A stretch of 64,000 bases of DNA from NCBI GenBank assembly GCA_023614405.1, contig CM042685.1:90944684-91008683 (forward strand). The letters run 5' to 3'. The first letter of the stretch is position 1. Each line of letters opens with the position of its first letter. The position numbers and the translations under genes are program-made. Shown one piece after another: positions 46,450 through 55,725 of this stretch. The DNA is from Avena insularis (Eukaryota > Streptophyta > Magnoliopsida > Poales > Poaceae). The notes under the pieces were generated by a model that had not been told where the DNA came from, did not search any database, and saw nothing but the letters and a program-made list of their open reading frames with translations.

Positions 46450-46452
46450 TTG
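46450..46452. repeat. Predicted 3-bp target-site duplication of the CACTA element (left copy)
   Basis: TTG precedes the CACTA terminus. The uninterrupted D LTR reads TTG at the same place (about 59336). The right copy is outside the window. Confidence 0.5.
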
Positions 46453-46482
46453 CACTAGTGGGAAAAACCCTATCTGTGGCGC
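46453..46482. repeat. CACTA terminal inverted repeat (left end)
   Basis: CACTAGTGGGAAAAACCC begins the element and leads into the first subterminal motif. The matching end is outside the window, so the exact TIR length is unknown. Confidence 0.78.
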
Positions 46483-46660
46483 ACCCCTCGTGCGCCACGA
46501 ATAAGACGCCACTAACTACAGGAGGTTCGTGGCGCACCCCGACATGCTCCACTAACTACCCTGTTATCCGTGGCGCACCATCCTGCCGTGCGCCACGAAT
46601 GTCATCCGTGGCGCGCCCTAGTTCGATGCACCACTAACTAGATAAACGCGTGCGCCAGTA
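46476..46660. repeat. CACTA subterminal repeats (GTGGCGCAC motif)
   Basis: GTGGCGCAC occurs at 46476, 46529 and 46570, its reverse complement GTGCGCCAC at 46490 and 46588, and the variant GTGGCGCGC at 46608. CCACTAACTA recurs at three places between them. Clustered short repeats in both orientations next to the terminus are where the second CACTA protein binds in En/Spm. Binding here is inferred by analogy. Confidence 0.85.
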
Positions 46661-46916
46661 ACTTGTCTCAGGATTTCAAAAAAATAGCAGAATACATCAG
46701 AAATACACAAAATATAGCATAAATACACAGAATACATCAATATATCACAGAAATGCACATAACTCACAGCAATACCCAGAAACTCACTAAAATTCATACA
46801 AAGTGCCAAAAGACATCAATATGGAGAGTCCAAGTGTTACACACAAGTCATGCAAGAGTACAAGTTCGAAATCACACATGCATCTCGATACATATTCGAT
46901 CATCGTCGATCATGAC

Positions 46917-47159
46917 CTAGACTATGACTGAATAGAGGACAACGGCGGCGGCGGTGAGCAAGGAGAAGACCATGATGATATTCATCCGGTTCTTCTTCCA
47001 TAGGTGCCTCCTCCACTTGGCTATCGCCAACTCTCGAGTCTTGTACCCCTTGTAGCTGTTTCCGCTGAAGTTGATCACTTGTTGCTGGCTGTCCTCCCAC
47101 TCCTCGAAGACTCCCGGAACGCGGCCCCTATACACCACGTAGCAGTTTGCCTTCGCCAT
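46917..47159 (-). CDS. Small CACTA gene: viroplasmin/RNase H1-N-like domain with C-terminal membrane tail (80 aa)
   Basis: On minus the ATG at 47159 lies two bases after an acceptor-like TTTTCCGCAG, so it is probably a downstream exon with a separate 5' UTR. Residues 7-50 read YVVYRGRVPGVFEEWED, then FSGNSYKGYKTRELAIAKW, matching the caulimovirus viroplasmin / RNase H1 N-terminal fold (aromatic, R-G-x-x-P-G, W-x-D and Y-K-G-Y positions), a module that binds RNA-DNA hybrids or dsRNA. Residues about 52-58 are basic (KKNRM-type) and residues 59-80 form one hydrophobic segment (IIMVFSLLTAAAVVLYSVIV) reaching the C-terminus, as in tail-anchored proteins. The frame is intact. The RNase H catalytic domain is absent. 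It sits between the second gene and the terminus on the same strand. Function unknown. Confidence 0.65.
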   Translation of the reverse strand: MAKANCYVVYRGRVPGVFEEWEDSQQQVINFSGNSYKGYKTRELAIAKWRRHLWKKNRMNIIMVFSLLTAAAVVLYSVIV

Positions 47160-47429
47160 CACTGCGGAAAAGGAAAAAATATAGACATAGTAGGCATTCA
47201 TGTTATGCAACGAATAGAACGACATGATAACGAAATATAGCAAACACATTCATACACCTAAAACAATAGTAGCACACATAATTAAACAGGTCCAACATAG
47301 GCACAAGGAACCTCAGTAACTTAAGGTTTACGACTCCCACACACACACATGTCCAACACGACAGTTTCCTAAACATCACGTTGATAGTCGATCAAGTCCA
47401 TGACATACAGACGGCACACACGACACACA

Positions 47430-48026
47430 CTAGCCGGTAGTCTTCTTGGGCAACGGTCGGCAGCCCTCTCTCATCATGAAGGTCCGGTTGTCGAGCTGCA
47501 ACTCGAGGTGGTCTTCGATCTCACGGTTAGTCAGCGCTCTGCCGCCGTAGTGGAAGGCCCCTCCTCTTGTCATGACATCTTCATGGATGCATAGACAGAT
47601 CTGATTCTGGATACGCCAGAACTGTTCCATGAGGTCCGAATCGTCGATTGTCGACAACTTTTCGGCCCAAACTCGGAGATTAGCCGGCAGCGCCTCCATC
47701 TGTGAATCATGCATGTACATCCATACATGATGGAAGGCGTGGCTGCAGATGTTCCTGCCATCCTTCTTTCTTTCTCCCCCTTGCCGCCCTTGCCGGCGTA
47801 GACTTGTAGAGAAATATCCAGGACACGCTTGATTAGGTCCCATCTCTTCGGCTTCGGTTCACTGGATGAGTCCAAGTACGTTGCTTGCGACAACCTCGGG
47901 TAGATGGAGATGACTGTGCACTATATGCCACTGCGCAAAACAATAGAAATGAAACTGTTGGAAGAAGGGGTCAAAAGGAATCTAAGGACGTGTTACGATG
48001 GATGGAGACCGGTTGTGTGCACTTAC
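47430..48026 (-). pseudogene. CACTA second gene, 3' exons: Ulp1-like region
   Basis: After an intron of about 100 bp (donor near 48027, acceptor TTTGCGCAG near 47939), the downstream exon begins on minus with VHSHLHLP and YLDSSSEPKPKRWD, the His and Asp neighbourhoods expected for a C48 (Ulp1/SUMO-protease-like) fold. It continues after a frame change near 47760 with QICLCIHEDVMTRGGAF and stops at 47430. CACTA elements with such a C-terminal protease-like domain are known in plants. The Cys nucleophile region is not clear here because the reading frame is disturbed, so catalytic capacity is doubtful. Confidence 0.55.
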
Positions 48027-49262
48027 TCGGGGAAGGCATGGACAAGCGTAGACTTGTCCTGGTTCTCGAAGAAGAAATTCCTGAGGTATTGCGACACCGC
48101 TTCCATGTATCCGTCGCTCGCAAGCATTTCGTCGCGCATGTAGTAGGGGTCCACAATGGCTACGCCTTTGATTTTCTCCCTATGGAACCTCATCACCATA
48201 TGGAGGGCAAAGAGGCGGACCAAGTTGTAGTCCAGACGCTTCGAGTGCATCAGATCGCAGATGTCCTCATACCGCAGGAAGAACAGGTCCGCGGGTGCTG
48301 CATCGACGAAGCCATGTCCATTTGGCACCTTGCATGTGAAGACTAGGTACCCGGGGTTCTTATCTTTCAGAAACATGCTCTCGAGATGCAGAATGATGTG
48401 ATGCAAATGCTTCATGGATGCATCCGTGACATCGAGCAGCTCCTGAGTCAGAATCGGCTGGCCCGCTATGTGCATCGTGTAAGGCCGACGTGCTTCTGTG
48501 AAGGCGCCGTCATGATGTCGAAAAACTGTCTGCTTCTTCTGCGCCGACTGGCTCGCCGAACCCTTCTTGCTCCAGCTATGCTTCCGGTACTTCGACTTCT
48601 TAGCGGCTAGGTCAGCGGATCCCGCCAGCTGCTCACGGGCCGCCTTGTGCAGTGTGTTGGGGCGGATTATCACCGTAGGAGGACCACCGACGTTAGAATC
48701 GGGCGTCTCCTAGGAACCTCCAAACTGCAGACGCTGCGTGCATGACAAGGCACGGCCGACCGGTTCACCGCGGGTGGCTGGATCTCCAAGTGGAGGCATG
48801 AACAATCTGTTGTTGCCCATGTCATTGGTGTTGAAGTAGTCATCCACGTTGACGTCCAGATCATCATCGTCATCATGTTCAACCTCCACGTCATTATTGG
48901 GTTGTGGCGACGACGTGTGTGCGGCCAAAGCCTTATGTCGTGCGGTGTTGGCGAGGACGTACCTTATTTGGTGCGGTGGCGTGTGCTTTGTCGTCCTTCG
49001 CAAGCCGAAGCGGGCTCTTGGGCCATAGCATGGGCCAGCCGTAGCAGCCTTCAAGGTCCTTATGTTCTTCGGATCCCTCGGGTTGCCTGGGCGGGTCAAT
49101 TCTTTCGAAACCCTTCAGGGCCCTCACGACCTTGACACGGAACTAGCTAGCAGGGATTGGCTTGATGTGCATCATGAGCCCCTTGGGTTGAACCATGGCA
49201 CCCTTGCCTACATCCCTCAACACGCTGTCGACCTTGTGAAGCAATGTGCAATTGGCGTCCTG
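48027..49262 (-). pseudogene. CACTA second gene, central exon
   Basis: One long exon on minus from about 49262 to the donor near 48027. It opens with LHKVDSVLRDVGKGAMVQPKG, then KVVRALKGFERIDPP, an acidic DDDDDLDVNVDDYF stretch (about 48830-48870), a basic KKSKYRKHSWSKKG stretch and the well-preserved part (about 48030-48500) with ILTQELLDVTDASMKHLHHI, PADLFFLRYEDICDLMHSKR and VDPYYMRDEML. The last part resembles the N-terminal portion of the Ulp1-like domain in related CACTA genes. Stops at about 49144 (TAG) and 48711 and a frame change near 48920 break it. Confidence 0.58.
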
Positions 49263-49349
49263 CGGAAGAACATATATGTGTGTTAATTAATTGTGTGTGA
49301 GGTCGCGAGCCCTACGATGAAGCATTCAACACTTACTATTGTGAGGGCG

Positions 49350-49980
49350 TCGAGCTCGGCAAGTGTGGGCACGCGAGGCTGCGTCAGCTCTTGCTCCCGC
49401 TCATCCCAAAGCAACGGCGCCGGCTGCGGGTTGGTGTTGGGAGCCGGCGCCGCTGCAGGCTAAGCTTGGGTGTTGGGCTCCTCCGCCGCCGGCTGCGGGC
49501 TCACCAACGTGGGAAGAGGATGCGCAGAGGGGTTGGAGGGAGGGGTCACAAAGTTCGGCGACGGGTGCTGTTGAGAGTTTCTGCCACTCATGCTGGGCAC
49601 CGGTATCGGCCCACTCCACCCGCCGCATTCCACTTGGCCAAATCCTCCCACGGGTGAGGAGGGAACATACTCCGCATCTTATCTTCCATCTTCTCCTCCA
49701 TCTTGGCCTCCAATTTTGCCGGCAGCTCGGCCACTTCTGCCTCGAGCTTCTTGATCTTCTATTGCTGCTCTGCCGCTCTCTTGTCCCTCCTCTCCTTCCT
49801 GGTCTTTGAGTCCTCTTTGAAGTGGACGCCGACCTTCGTGGTCAGCCCAAAGCCAACAACACATCCACCGGACGTCATCTTCTTGTTCTTGGGCCTCTTC
49901 TTTTTGGCGTTGACCGCCCTATTGAAAGGAGTGTCCCACGGCTCCCTTACACCCTCTTCGATACCTACCGCGGCCGCTAT
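49350..49980 (-). pseudogene. CACTA second gene, Pro-rich/coiled-coil exon
   Basis: The exon starts after an acceptor-like GCTTGTGCAG near 49992. It reads WDTPFNRAVNAKKKRPKNKK, then FKEDSKTRKERRDKRAAEQ and, after a TAG, LEAEVAELPAKLEAKMEEKM, a basic stretch followed by a coiled coil. A Pro-rich, low-complexity end (PQPAAEEPNTQ) is in a shifted frame. It ends with VPTLAELDALTI near the donor at about 49337. This layout (basic part, coiled coil, Pro-rich linker) is usual for the middle of the Transposase_24-type CACTA proteins. Confidence 0.5.
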
Positions 49981-50089
49981 TTTAGCTTCCTGCACAAGCA
50001 TAGGCGTAACCCATTTAATACTACAATGGATGGATTCATTACCGATTACAAATAATATGATCTACTGAGATCCGTAGTAAGCGTCTTAC

Positions 50090-51112
50090 CAGGAGTTTCT
50101 CAAAGTCCTGCATGGCCGGGTCTTTTGTTTTGAACTCCTTTGTTATGGGGCAAAGGAAGTAGAGTGCCCGCACAAAGTTCCTCACCTACGGATCCGTGAA
50201 TCGGTCCCACCTGTTTGGTTTGCCTAGACGCCGAAGCTCGGCGTCCTCCTTGTCCCAATTCTCCTGGGCTGCTCTGTAGCCGCCGCTCCCGAGGCGGTGG
50301 TGGCCTATGTTCTGGTCGTACAGTCTCTTCCCCCACGCCGAGTCGAGTTTCGAGGTATCGGTGTCCAGCGTCTCCTTAAAGAGCACATAGTCATTGTGCT
50401 CGAGCATCGGCTCCTTCGCCTTTATCTCCTCCCATCTTTTCTTCTCGTCGATCCTCTTCTTCACCCGGGCTCTCCAGCTGGCCAAGGCAGTGCTCACCTT
50501 CGTGAGCGCCGCCTGGTTCACGATATTTCCCTTGACCACCTTGTCGTCAAATTCATCCGGGAACTTGTAGCGCCCATGAAGCTTCTCCATGAGGAGTTCG
50601 ACGAGGTGAATGTTGGCGGGATCTCGGAGGTTCCGCGTGTTGATCGTCACGACCTCCCGGACCATACACCCGATTTGGACCCCGTAGCCAGTGGCAAGAT
50701 CTTTTGGCTCCTCGGGCGTGCCGGACGGGGACACTTGGGTGAACAACTGGCGCTGACTGCCGAGCGTTTGTGGTCGCTGAGGCTTCCTCACAACCTTCTT
50801 CTTAACACCGCCGTCGGTGCGTTCACCGGTATCGGTCGTCTTTTTGCCGCCGGCGGTGCGTTCATCGGCATCGGTGTGGTTGCCGCTGTCGGTGGTGGTC
50901 TCATCCTCGGCCCCCGTCTCATCTTCGCCGTCATCACCTGACGACGATCCAGCATCTCCTTCATTGTCCGCCATCCCATCTATTTCCCCCTCCTCCTCCC
51001 TCCTCTGGGACAACTCCCAAAACTTGAGGTTAGATTGCCGGGCTTGCACTTCAACACTCGGTCCCGGGTCCTTTGATGTGTCGGCACCGTTGTTGACGTG
51101 TCCGGTCGACAT
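50090..51112 (-). pseudogene. CACTA second gene, first coding exon (Transposase_24-like)
   Basis: On minus the ATG at 51112 follows an acceptor-like TTCTTGCATAG. The first 130 residues are acidic and Ser/Thr/Gly-rich. The conserved part includes ELLMEKLHGRYKFPDEFDDK, SWRARVKKRIDEKKRWEEIK, YVLFKETLDT, SAWGKRLYDQNIGHHRLGSG, GYRAAQENWDKEDAELRRLG and WDRFTDP, which I recognise as the plant transposase (Ptta/En/Spm, Transposase_24) region. A TAG at 50186-50188 interrupts it before VRNFVRALYFLCPIT and the donor at about 50089. In En/Spm the second protein binds subterminal repeats and assists transposition. Confidence 0.72.
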
Positions 51113-51119
51113 TGTTGCA

Positions 51120-53010
51120 CTATGCAAGAAAATTGAACTTGTTAGTACATTAGTTCGACCGAAAAATTCGGCAGCACCTCCCCTAAAAATGTCTACTTAG
51201 GAGTGCCCGTTTCTCAACTGAAACATAAATGAATCAACATTTCGAGAGTAACGGGCACTCATTTGAGATCCCTGCAACAATTCACAAAAAAAGAGGCACA
51301 AAATGCCTTCGGCGACCACAGAGGGTCGGCAACATACACAAAACATCCACAAAAGGCATCAAATAATGCCTTTCCACCATAAAGGTCGACAACCTGCTGA
51401 TCTTCACCATAAAGGACTAGCAGTAACAAAAAGTGGTGGCTGGTGTGCCAAGCAAAACAATCCCAGAGAGAAAACACATGTTCAAATGTACTACTTTGAT
51501 TCGATAAAAATGACAGGTAGAACAAGTAACTGAATTAGTACATGAGAATAAAATGCTTCTAGATTTCTTGAACAGAGTTAATTAAGTTAGCAGACCTGAA
51601 CAAAATAGAAAGCAGAGCTTTCTAACTAACTACATTTCCAGAAAGGATCAACGAATACAAGTGTAAACTTTATCTGCTTCCCACTATTTGTGATAAAATT
51701 TTGTGCTTGCATAAGGAATAAAGACCATAAAGAGCGCAGAAAATGGAGATTAAGGCATAATTTTCAATCATTTCAGTATACAAAATCAAGCCCACCAAAT
51801 AATCAATAATGTTGAACACCTTCACGTCACATCATCAAGATAGTAAACAAAAATACAAAATCAAAGATTGATGCAGGAGCCTTGTTCACGGCAAACATAC
51901 ATGTCGCGATCCAAGGAAATTAGCGAGTGCTCGAGAGAGAAAGAGAGACCTTCTGCTGGACACAGGTGCTGTATGAGACGTCCAAGTTGAAGAAGATAGG
52001 AGCAGCAGGTCATAGAGGACGCTGACAGAAGCAGCTTGTAGACACCCTGATTGCCTAAACCTTGCAATAAGAGAGAAATCACTATTTGCAAACAAAAAAG
52101 AAATAAACAAATCAAATTACTGAACATCTTTATTCCAGTTTGATAAGCATTAGATCGAAACAAAAGAACTAGCTAAACAAATCACAGTAACTAACAACCA
52201 GTCTATTCATTTCTGAAATCAAAGTCGCAGCTAGTGATATATTGGAACAGGAACACGACCTTAATGAAGACCTTACTGTTTAGGATGCAGATTTCAAGTG
52301 TTTTTCACAAAACAAACAGGGTGTCCTGCACTTTTAGAAAGCTATATCAACGTTCTTCCTATGTTAGATATAAGTAATACATAATTTTCTTCAATACTAC
52401 ATGGTATATAGAGTCCCGTTACTCAATCTAAACATCAAGACAAGCAAGGTACCCACACATCAGCAGGAGTCCATATTCTGAACCAGACATAAGTACAGAA
52501 CCTACATACACCTCATAGTCTACATCAGATCATAGCAAAACAGGAGCAATCAAGTGAAGCCATACGAGGAAAAAATCAGGGTTGTAACTGAACAGACTCT
52601 GAAAAATAATTGATAGCACATTTGGCTAGCTCGGTCGATCTTCTCGAGATGAATTTGCGCTCGTATTTGGTCAGTTTTGAAAACCGTTAATATCTAGAGT
52701 TATACGAGACACAGGAATCCAAAATTTGTCAAGGAAGGTTCATCTGATATGGGTTGTGCTGGTCGGGATCTCGCTGAGAACATGCCATGTTCAGTTGGTG
52801 CAAAACTGACAAACGCGACCAGATAAAAACAGCGGAATTCGTTGGAAGATCATGATGGTCATGGTGCTCCGTTTTGTGCTTGACGAAAACAGAGGGGCAT
52901 AAGCGGGTCTGTGCACGTGCTATAACAGGCAGCGGCGAGAGCGGCGCGGTCGCGGGGTCAGCGAGGCGGCTACGAGCTAAGGTACAAAACAAGGGGGAGG
53001 TGGAGCTCAC
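51120..53010 (-). other. Predicted first intron of the second CACTA gene
   Basis: About 1.9 kb, AT-rich, between the donor-like CACCTAG|GTGAGC near 53010 and the acceptor near 51121. No gene, repeat or element motif is seen inside; the short frames are not credible. Confidence 0.45.
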
Positions 53011-53380
53011 CTAGGTGCTCACGGGCATGGTGGCGAGGCCGGAAGCTTGGTGGTGTCACCGGGAAGACGGACTCACGACGGTGGCCGTGGCGGCGCGCGC
53101 GTGAAAGACGTGCTGCGGAGGCGAGACGGCGACGGTTAGGGTTCGTCAACGAGGGGGATGAGGAGGGCAGGGAAAGAGAGATGGGAGAGGGCGGCGGAGT
53201 ACCTGCGGACGGGAGGAAGTGGCAGGAGGTTCGGCGAGCGGAGGCGCTGGCGGGCGGTCCGGCGAGCGGCGGGAGAGCGAGGCGAGCGCACGGGGGAGCG
53301 AGGCGGCGCAAAGGGGATTCGATTGAATTGGGGAATAATGGGAGAGAAGGGAAGGCGAGGACGTTATTTTGGCTAAGTCA
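53011..53380 (-). promoter_or_regulatory. GC-rich 5' UTR exon and promoter-proximal region of the second CACTA gene
   Basis: On minus the region is GC-rich with CTTCCC and CCGCC runs and an AACCCTAACC box, and ends in a good splice donor near 53010. It resembles a grass 5' leader exon. The inverted repeat at 53385-53463 sits immediately upstream. Confidence 0.45.
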
Positions 53381-53384
53381 GGGG

Positions 53385-53463
53385 AGTTCGTGGCGCACCC
53401 CCATACCGGTGCGCCACAGACAAGTTATCCGTGGCGCACCGATATGGGGGTGCGCCACGAACT
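53385..53463. repeat. Long inverted repeat carrying the CACTA subterminal motif, internal
   Basis: Left arm 53385-53417, loop of 13 bases (53418-53430), right arm 53431-53463; 32 of 33 positions pair. Each arm contains GTGGCGCAC and its reverse complement, so four copies lie within 79 bp. The motif is the one clustered at the left terminus (46476-46616). It sits between the transposase 3' end and the second gene's leader exon. It could be a binding platform controlling that promoter, or the remains of a nested small CACTA derivative. Confidence 0.82.
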
Positions 53464-53891
53464 CTCCTGGCATTACTTAAAAGGCTGCGCGGTGCAGTGT
53501 TGACAACAACACTTGCATAGCCTAGTGGTTCTGGAGGTGCCAGATTCGTTTCTTGGCACTCCAACACTTTTTTGTTTTAATAAAAAATATTCTTTTATAA
53601 TTTTTAAGTTCCATATGTAACGAATATCACTTACTCATTACAAATAATAATTTTCTACTATTTCTAAAACATAGTAGCACCAATATTTTCAAGATATAAA
53701 GTGAGAACATGTATATAATTGCGGGTAGGTAATAAATTTATTACAAAAAACCACCAATAATATTGTTTATATCAACACCCTACTCCAAAAAACCACATAT
53801 AGTATTTTGTCTGACTTGACGCACACGATTCCGCACATGCATACATCACACACAAAAAAGGTCACTTCGTGCGATGTTGCTTCCGAACGAG
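53464..53891. other. Non-coding interval between the CACTA transposase end and the inverted repeat
   Basis: AT-rich. It contains a stretch near 53518-53560 (AGCCTAGTGGTTCTGG) reminiscent of a degenerate tRNA A-box, with no convincing B-box. Nothing else is seen. Confidence 0.4.
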
Positions 53892-54322
53892 CTAGCGTCG
53901 ACGTCTCGTCACGATCCTCTTGCCCTTCTTCGTCGCGGTAGAGTAATTGAGCCCTAGAACTTGTGGATTTCTTCTCGTGTACGGACATCCTTTAGCGGGG
54001 AGGGTGGTCTTCCTTCTAAGATGAGGATACGCGCTAGGGTTGTCGAAGAACTTGTCGAATTCCTCTTCTATCTTCGGATCACCGTACTTGTCGAAGTCTT
54101 GCTCGGTGGCAGCTCCCTCCATTCCGATGATGCTCCTTTTCCCCCTCCTGACGACAACGTGGGTAGGCCTTATAGGATCGGTAATGAAGAAGCGTTGATC
54201 CACATGGCTAGCCAGTACCCATGGCTCGTTTTTTGCCTGGATGTTCGTGTCGTCCGCCTTTGACGCTTTGGCTTCAGGTATAACCATGGTTGTGAAATAC
54301 TGGCCTTCTTTTTCAACGTTCT
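53892..54322 (-). pseudogene. CACTA transposase C-terminus (DUF4216-like), cut by copia LTR
   Basis: On minus, from the copia LTR edge at 54322 to a TAG at 53892-53894: NVEKEGQYFTTMVIPEAKA, NEPWVLASHVDQRFFITDP (about 54180-54245), HVVVRRGKRSIIGMEG and KIEEEFDKFFDN, then a basic C-terminus ending in Arg codons. The middle motif pattern, in which an ASQ/ASH-aromatic-x-x-DP segment precedes VVxxGKRxIxG, is that of the DUF4216 domain at the end of plant En/Spm transposases. The rest of the transposase is expected beyond the copia and later insertions. The piece itself has an open frame. Confidence 0.72.
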
Positions 54323-55691
54323 TGTAGGGCCACACAGAGATAAAACAAAAAAATTCCTCTAACGTGGTGATCCCAAGATCTAGCCGACGTAGAAGGCCAC
54401 GAGGTTTACCACTAGACGCGCTGTTGTGGATTACTGATGAAGCGCGTCAGTTGATGCAGTGCAGTCCTTTGCGATCCGATCGTCCTGGTGCTGATCGTAC
54501 AATACCCCTGCTGGTATGCACATGTACAAGGAGGAGCACCGGCGGGGAACTACTAGATTCGATACGACGGCAAGACTGTTGTGGAGCTAGGGTTTCCAAA
54601 ACATGGAATGACCTAACCGAACAATGATTAACCTTTCTGGGTTACGGTGCTCCACTATATATAGGGAGAAAACGTGGGCTCCACTTTCGTGGCCCATTCA
54701 CTAAAGCCTATATATTAATAGTCCTTGTGAGTCCGACTCACTGACTTAGTCCAAATCCGGCTCGGGTCCAACCCAACCAGATTTCCGGTTCAGATCCAAT
54801 CCGAACTTGCTCCCTCTCTTGAGTGTGCGACCCCGCAGGCTCATGGCTACTTGGACACGATTGGAGTCTGACTCTTAATCGTTTAGTCGGTAGCGGCTCC
54901 TAGCAGAACATGGTGACTCCCAAGTATCAAAGAGTCATGACGACTTGCCTTTCCAATGCGACTTGCGTCCGAATCCTTTTTGCCTCACGATATACCTTGT
55001 CAGACTATAGGCGAAGAAATGTCATCCCTTAAATAGTCCGACTCTCTTCTCGATCCGAGATAAGTGATTCACCCGACGAACTCTTAGTCGATCGCCTCGG
55101 TTAACACTTAACCGAGTCGTGCATGGCCATGCTTTTCGAATCATATCATCTGAGAGGGCCCAGAGAATATCTCTCCGACTGGAGGGGCAAAATCCAATCT
55201 TGGTTATTCACATCACGCAGCTTGATTCGCAGTCGACCCAAACTCTGCCTTTATAACTGCCCAGTTACGGATCAGCGTTTGACAGAACCTAAGTCGGCGA
55301 TCCTCAACTCGGACTATGCAATAACCTCAGGTCTAAGGATTACATTGATTGAGATATACAAATGACAACTTGTTCGTTGTACCTCAATATGGGTCAATCC
55401 GAATCGCTAAACTCTTTAGCCGAATCTATGTAAGTTGTAATATCATCTCCATGCCCATGACAAGTGGAACTGAGTCATCAAGCCAACTTTCACATTGGTC
55501 TAAGTTGTGTGTCCAGCACAACCTCAATGATCAAGGATATTTAGTACAAACAACATGAATGTATAGTTCCACAACCGAATCACATATTCAATGGTACACA
55601 TCAGATGTTTATACAATGACAACTTAATATCTTTATGAATACAATGGGAAATCTCATCATACATGATTGCCTCTAGGGCATATTCCCAACA
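54323..55691 (-). repeat. 3' LTR of the copia element (1.37 kb)
   Basis: On minus it starts TGTTGGGAATATGCCC at 55691 directly after the polypurine tract. It ends CCCTACA at 54323, where the CACTA transposase frame begins. The flanking five bases on the left are GTTCT; the duplicate should lie beyond the 5' LTR outside the window. It has no coding region. Confidence 0.8.
54655..54664 (-). promoter_or_regulatory. TATA box of the copia LTR
   Basis: CTATATATAG (self-complementary, read on minus) in a GC/AT transition about two thirds into the LTR, where copia promoters normally lie. Confidence 0.6.
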
Positions 55692-55706
55692 GTCTCCCAC
55701 TTGCAC
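55692..55706 (-). promoter_or_regulatory. Polypurine tract of the copia element
   Basis: On minus, GTGCAAGTGGGAGAC lies directly before the LTR start, as expected for second-strand priming. Confidence 0.8.
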
Positions 55707-55725
55707 TAGAGTCAATCTTCCGACA

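Larger units (their letters stand above)
39717..46452 (-). mobile_element. Chromovirus A: 5' LTR, PBS, accessory ORF, gag, protease, start of RT
   Basis: The 5' half of a minus-strand Ty3/gypsy element of Tekay/Del type. The RT is broken at 39717 by the 3' LTR of the Athila-like element. The expected remainder (RT, RNase H, integrase, 3' LTR) is not found to the left, so it was lost together with the Athila 5' LTR. Its LTR is of the same family as that of D (56568-59758) and is split at 46452 by the CACTA element. It carries an unusual extra ORF between PBS and gag. Confidence 0.82.
42828..46452 (-). repeat. 5' LTR of chromovirus A (interrupted by the CACTA element)
   Basis: On plus it begins TGTCAACACCC, like the D LTR at 56568, and the two run collinear (for example 43380-43830 with 57120-57560, and 44370 with 58180). 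At 46452 the CACTA terminus begins. In D the corresponding sequence continues for about 420 bp beyond the matching point near 59335. So 3.63 kb of a roughly 4.0 kb LTR is present here, and the missing end should lie beyond the far CACTA end. Confidence 0.87.
46453..54322 (-). mobile_element. CACTA (En/Spm-type) DNA transposon, 3' portion
   Basis: The left terminus CACTAGTGGG at 46453 fits the CACTA superfamily. Genes all lie on minus: the C-terminus of a transposase (53892-54322), a multi-exon second gene (47430-51112 with a 5' UTR exon near 53011-53380) and a small tail gene (46917-47159). It inserted in the LTR of chromovirus A and is itself interrupted at 54323 by a copia element, so most of the transposase and the other terminus lie beyond the window. 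The coding parts carry nonsense and frameshift changes. Confidence 0.83.

Noticed and set aside
50297..50941. 214-codon plus-strand frame opposite the CACTA first coding exon
   Set aside because: Antisense shadow of the Transposase_24-like frame.
53385..53463. The inverted repeat as the right-hand terminus of the CACTA element
   Set aside because: There is no CACTA/TAGTG end, and a DUF4216-like transposase end on the same strand lies beyond it, so the element continues.
53515..53565. tRNA gene
   Set aside because: An A-box-like word is present but no convincing B-box, and no cloverleaf pairing could be traced.
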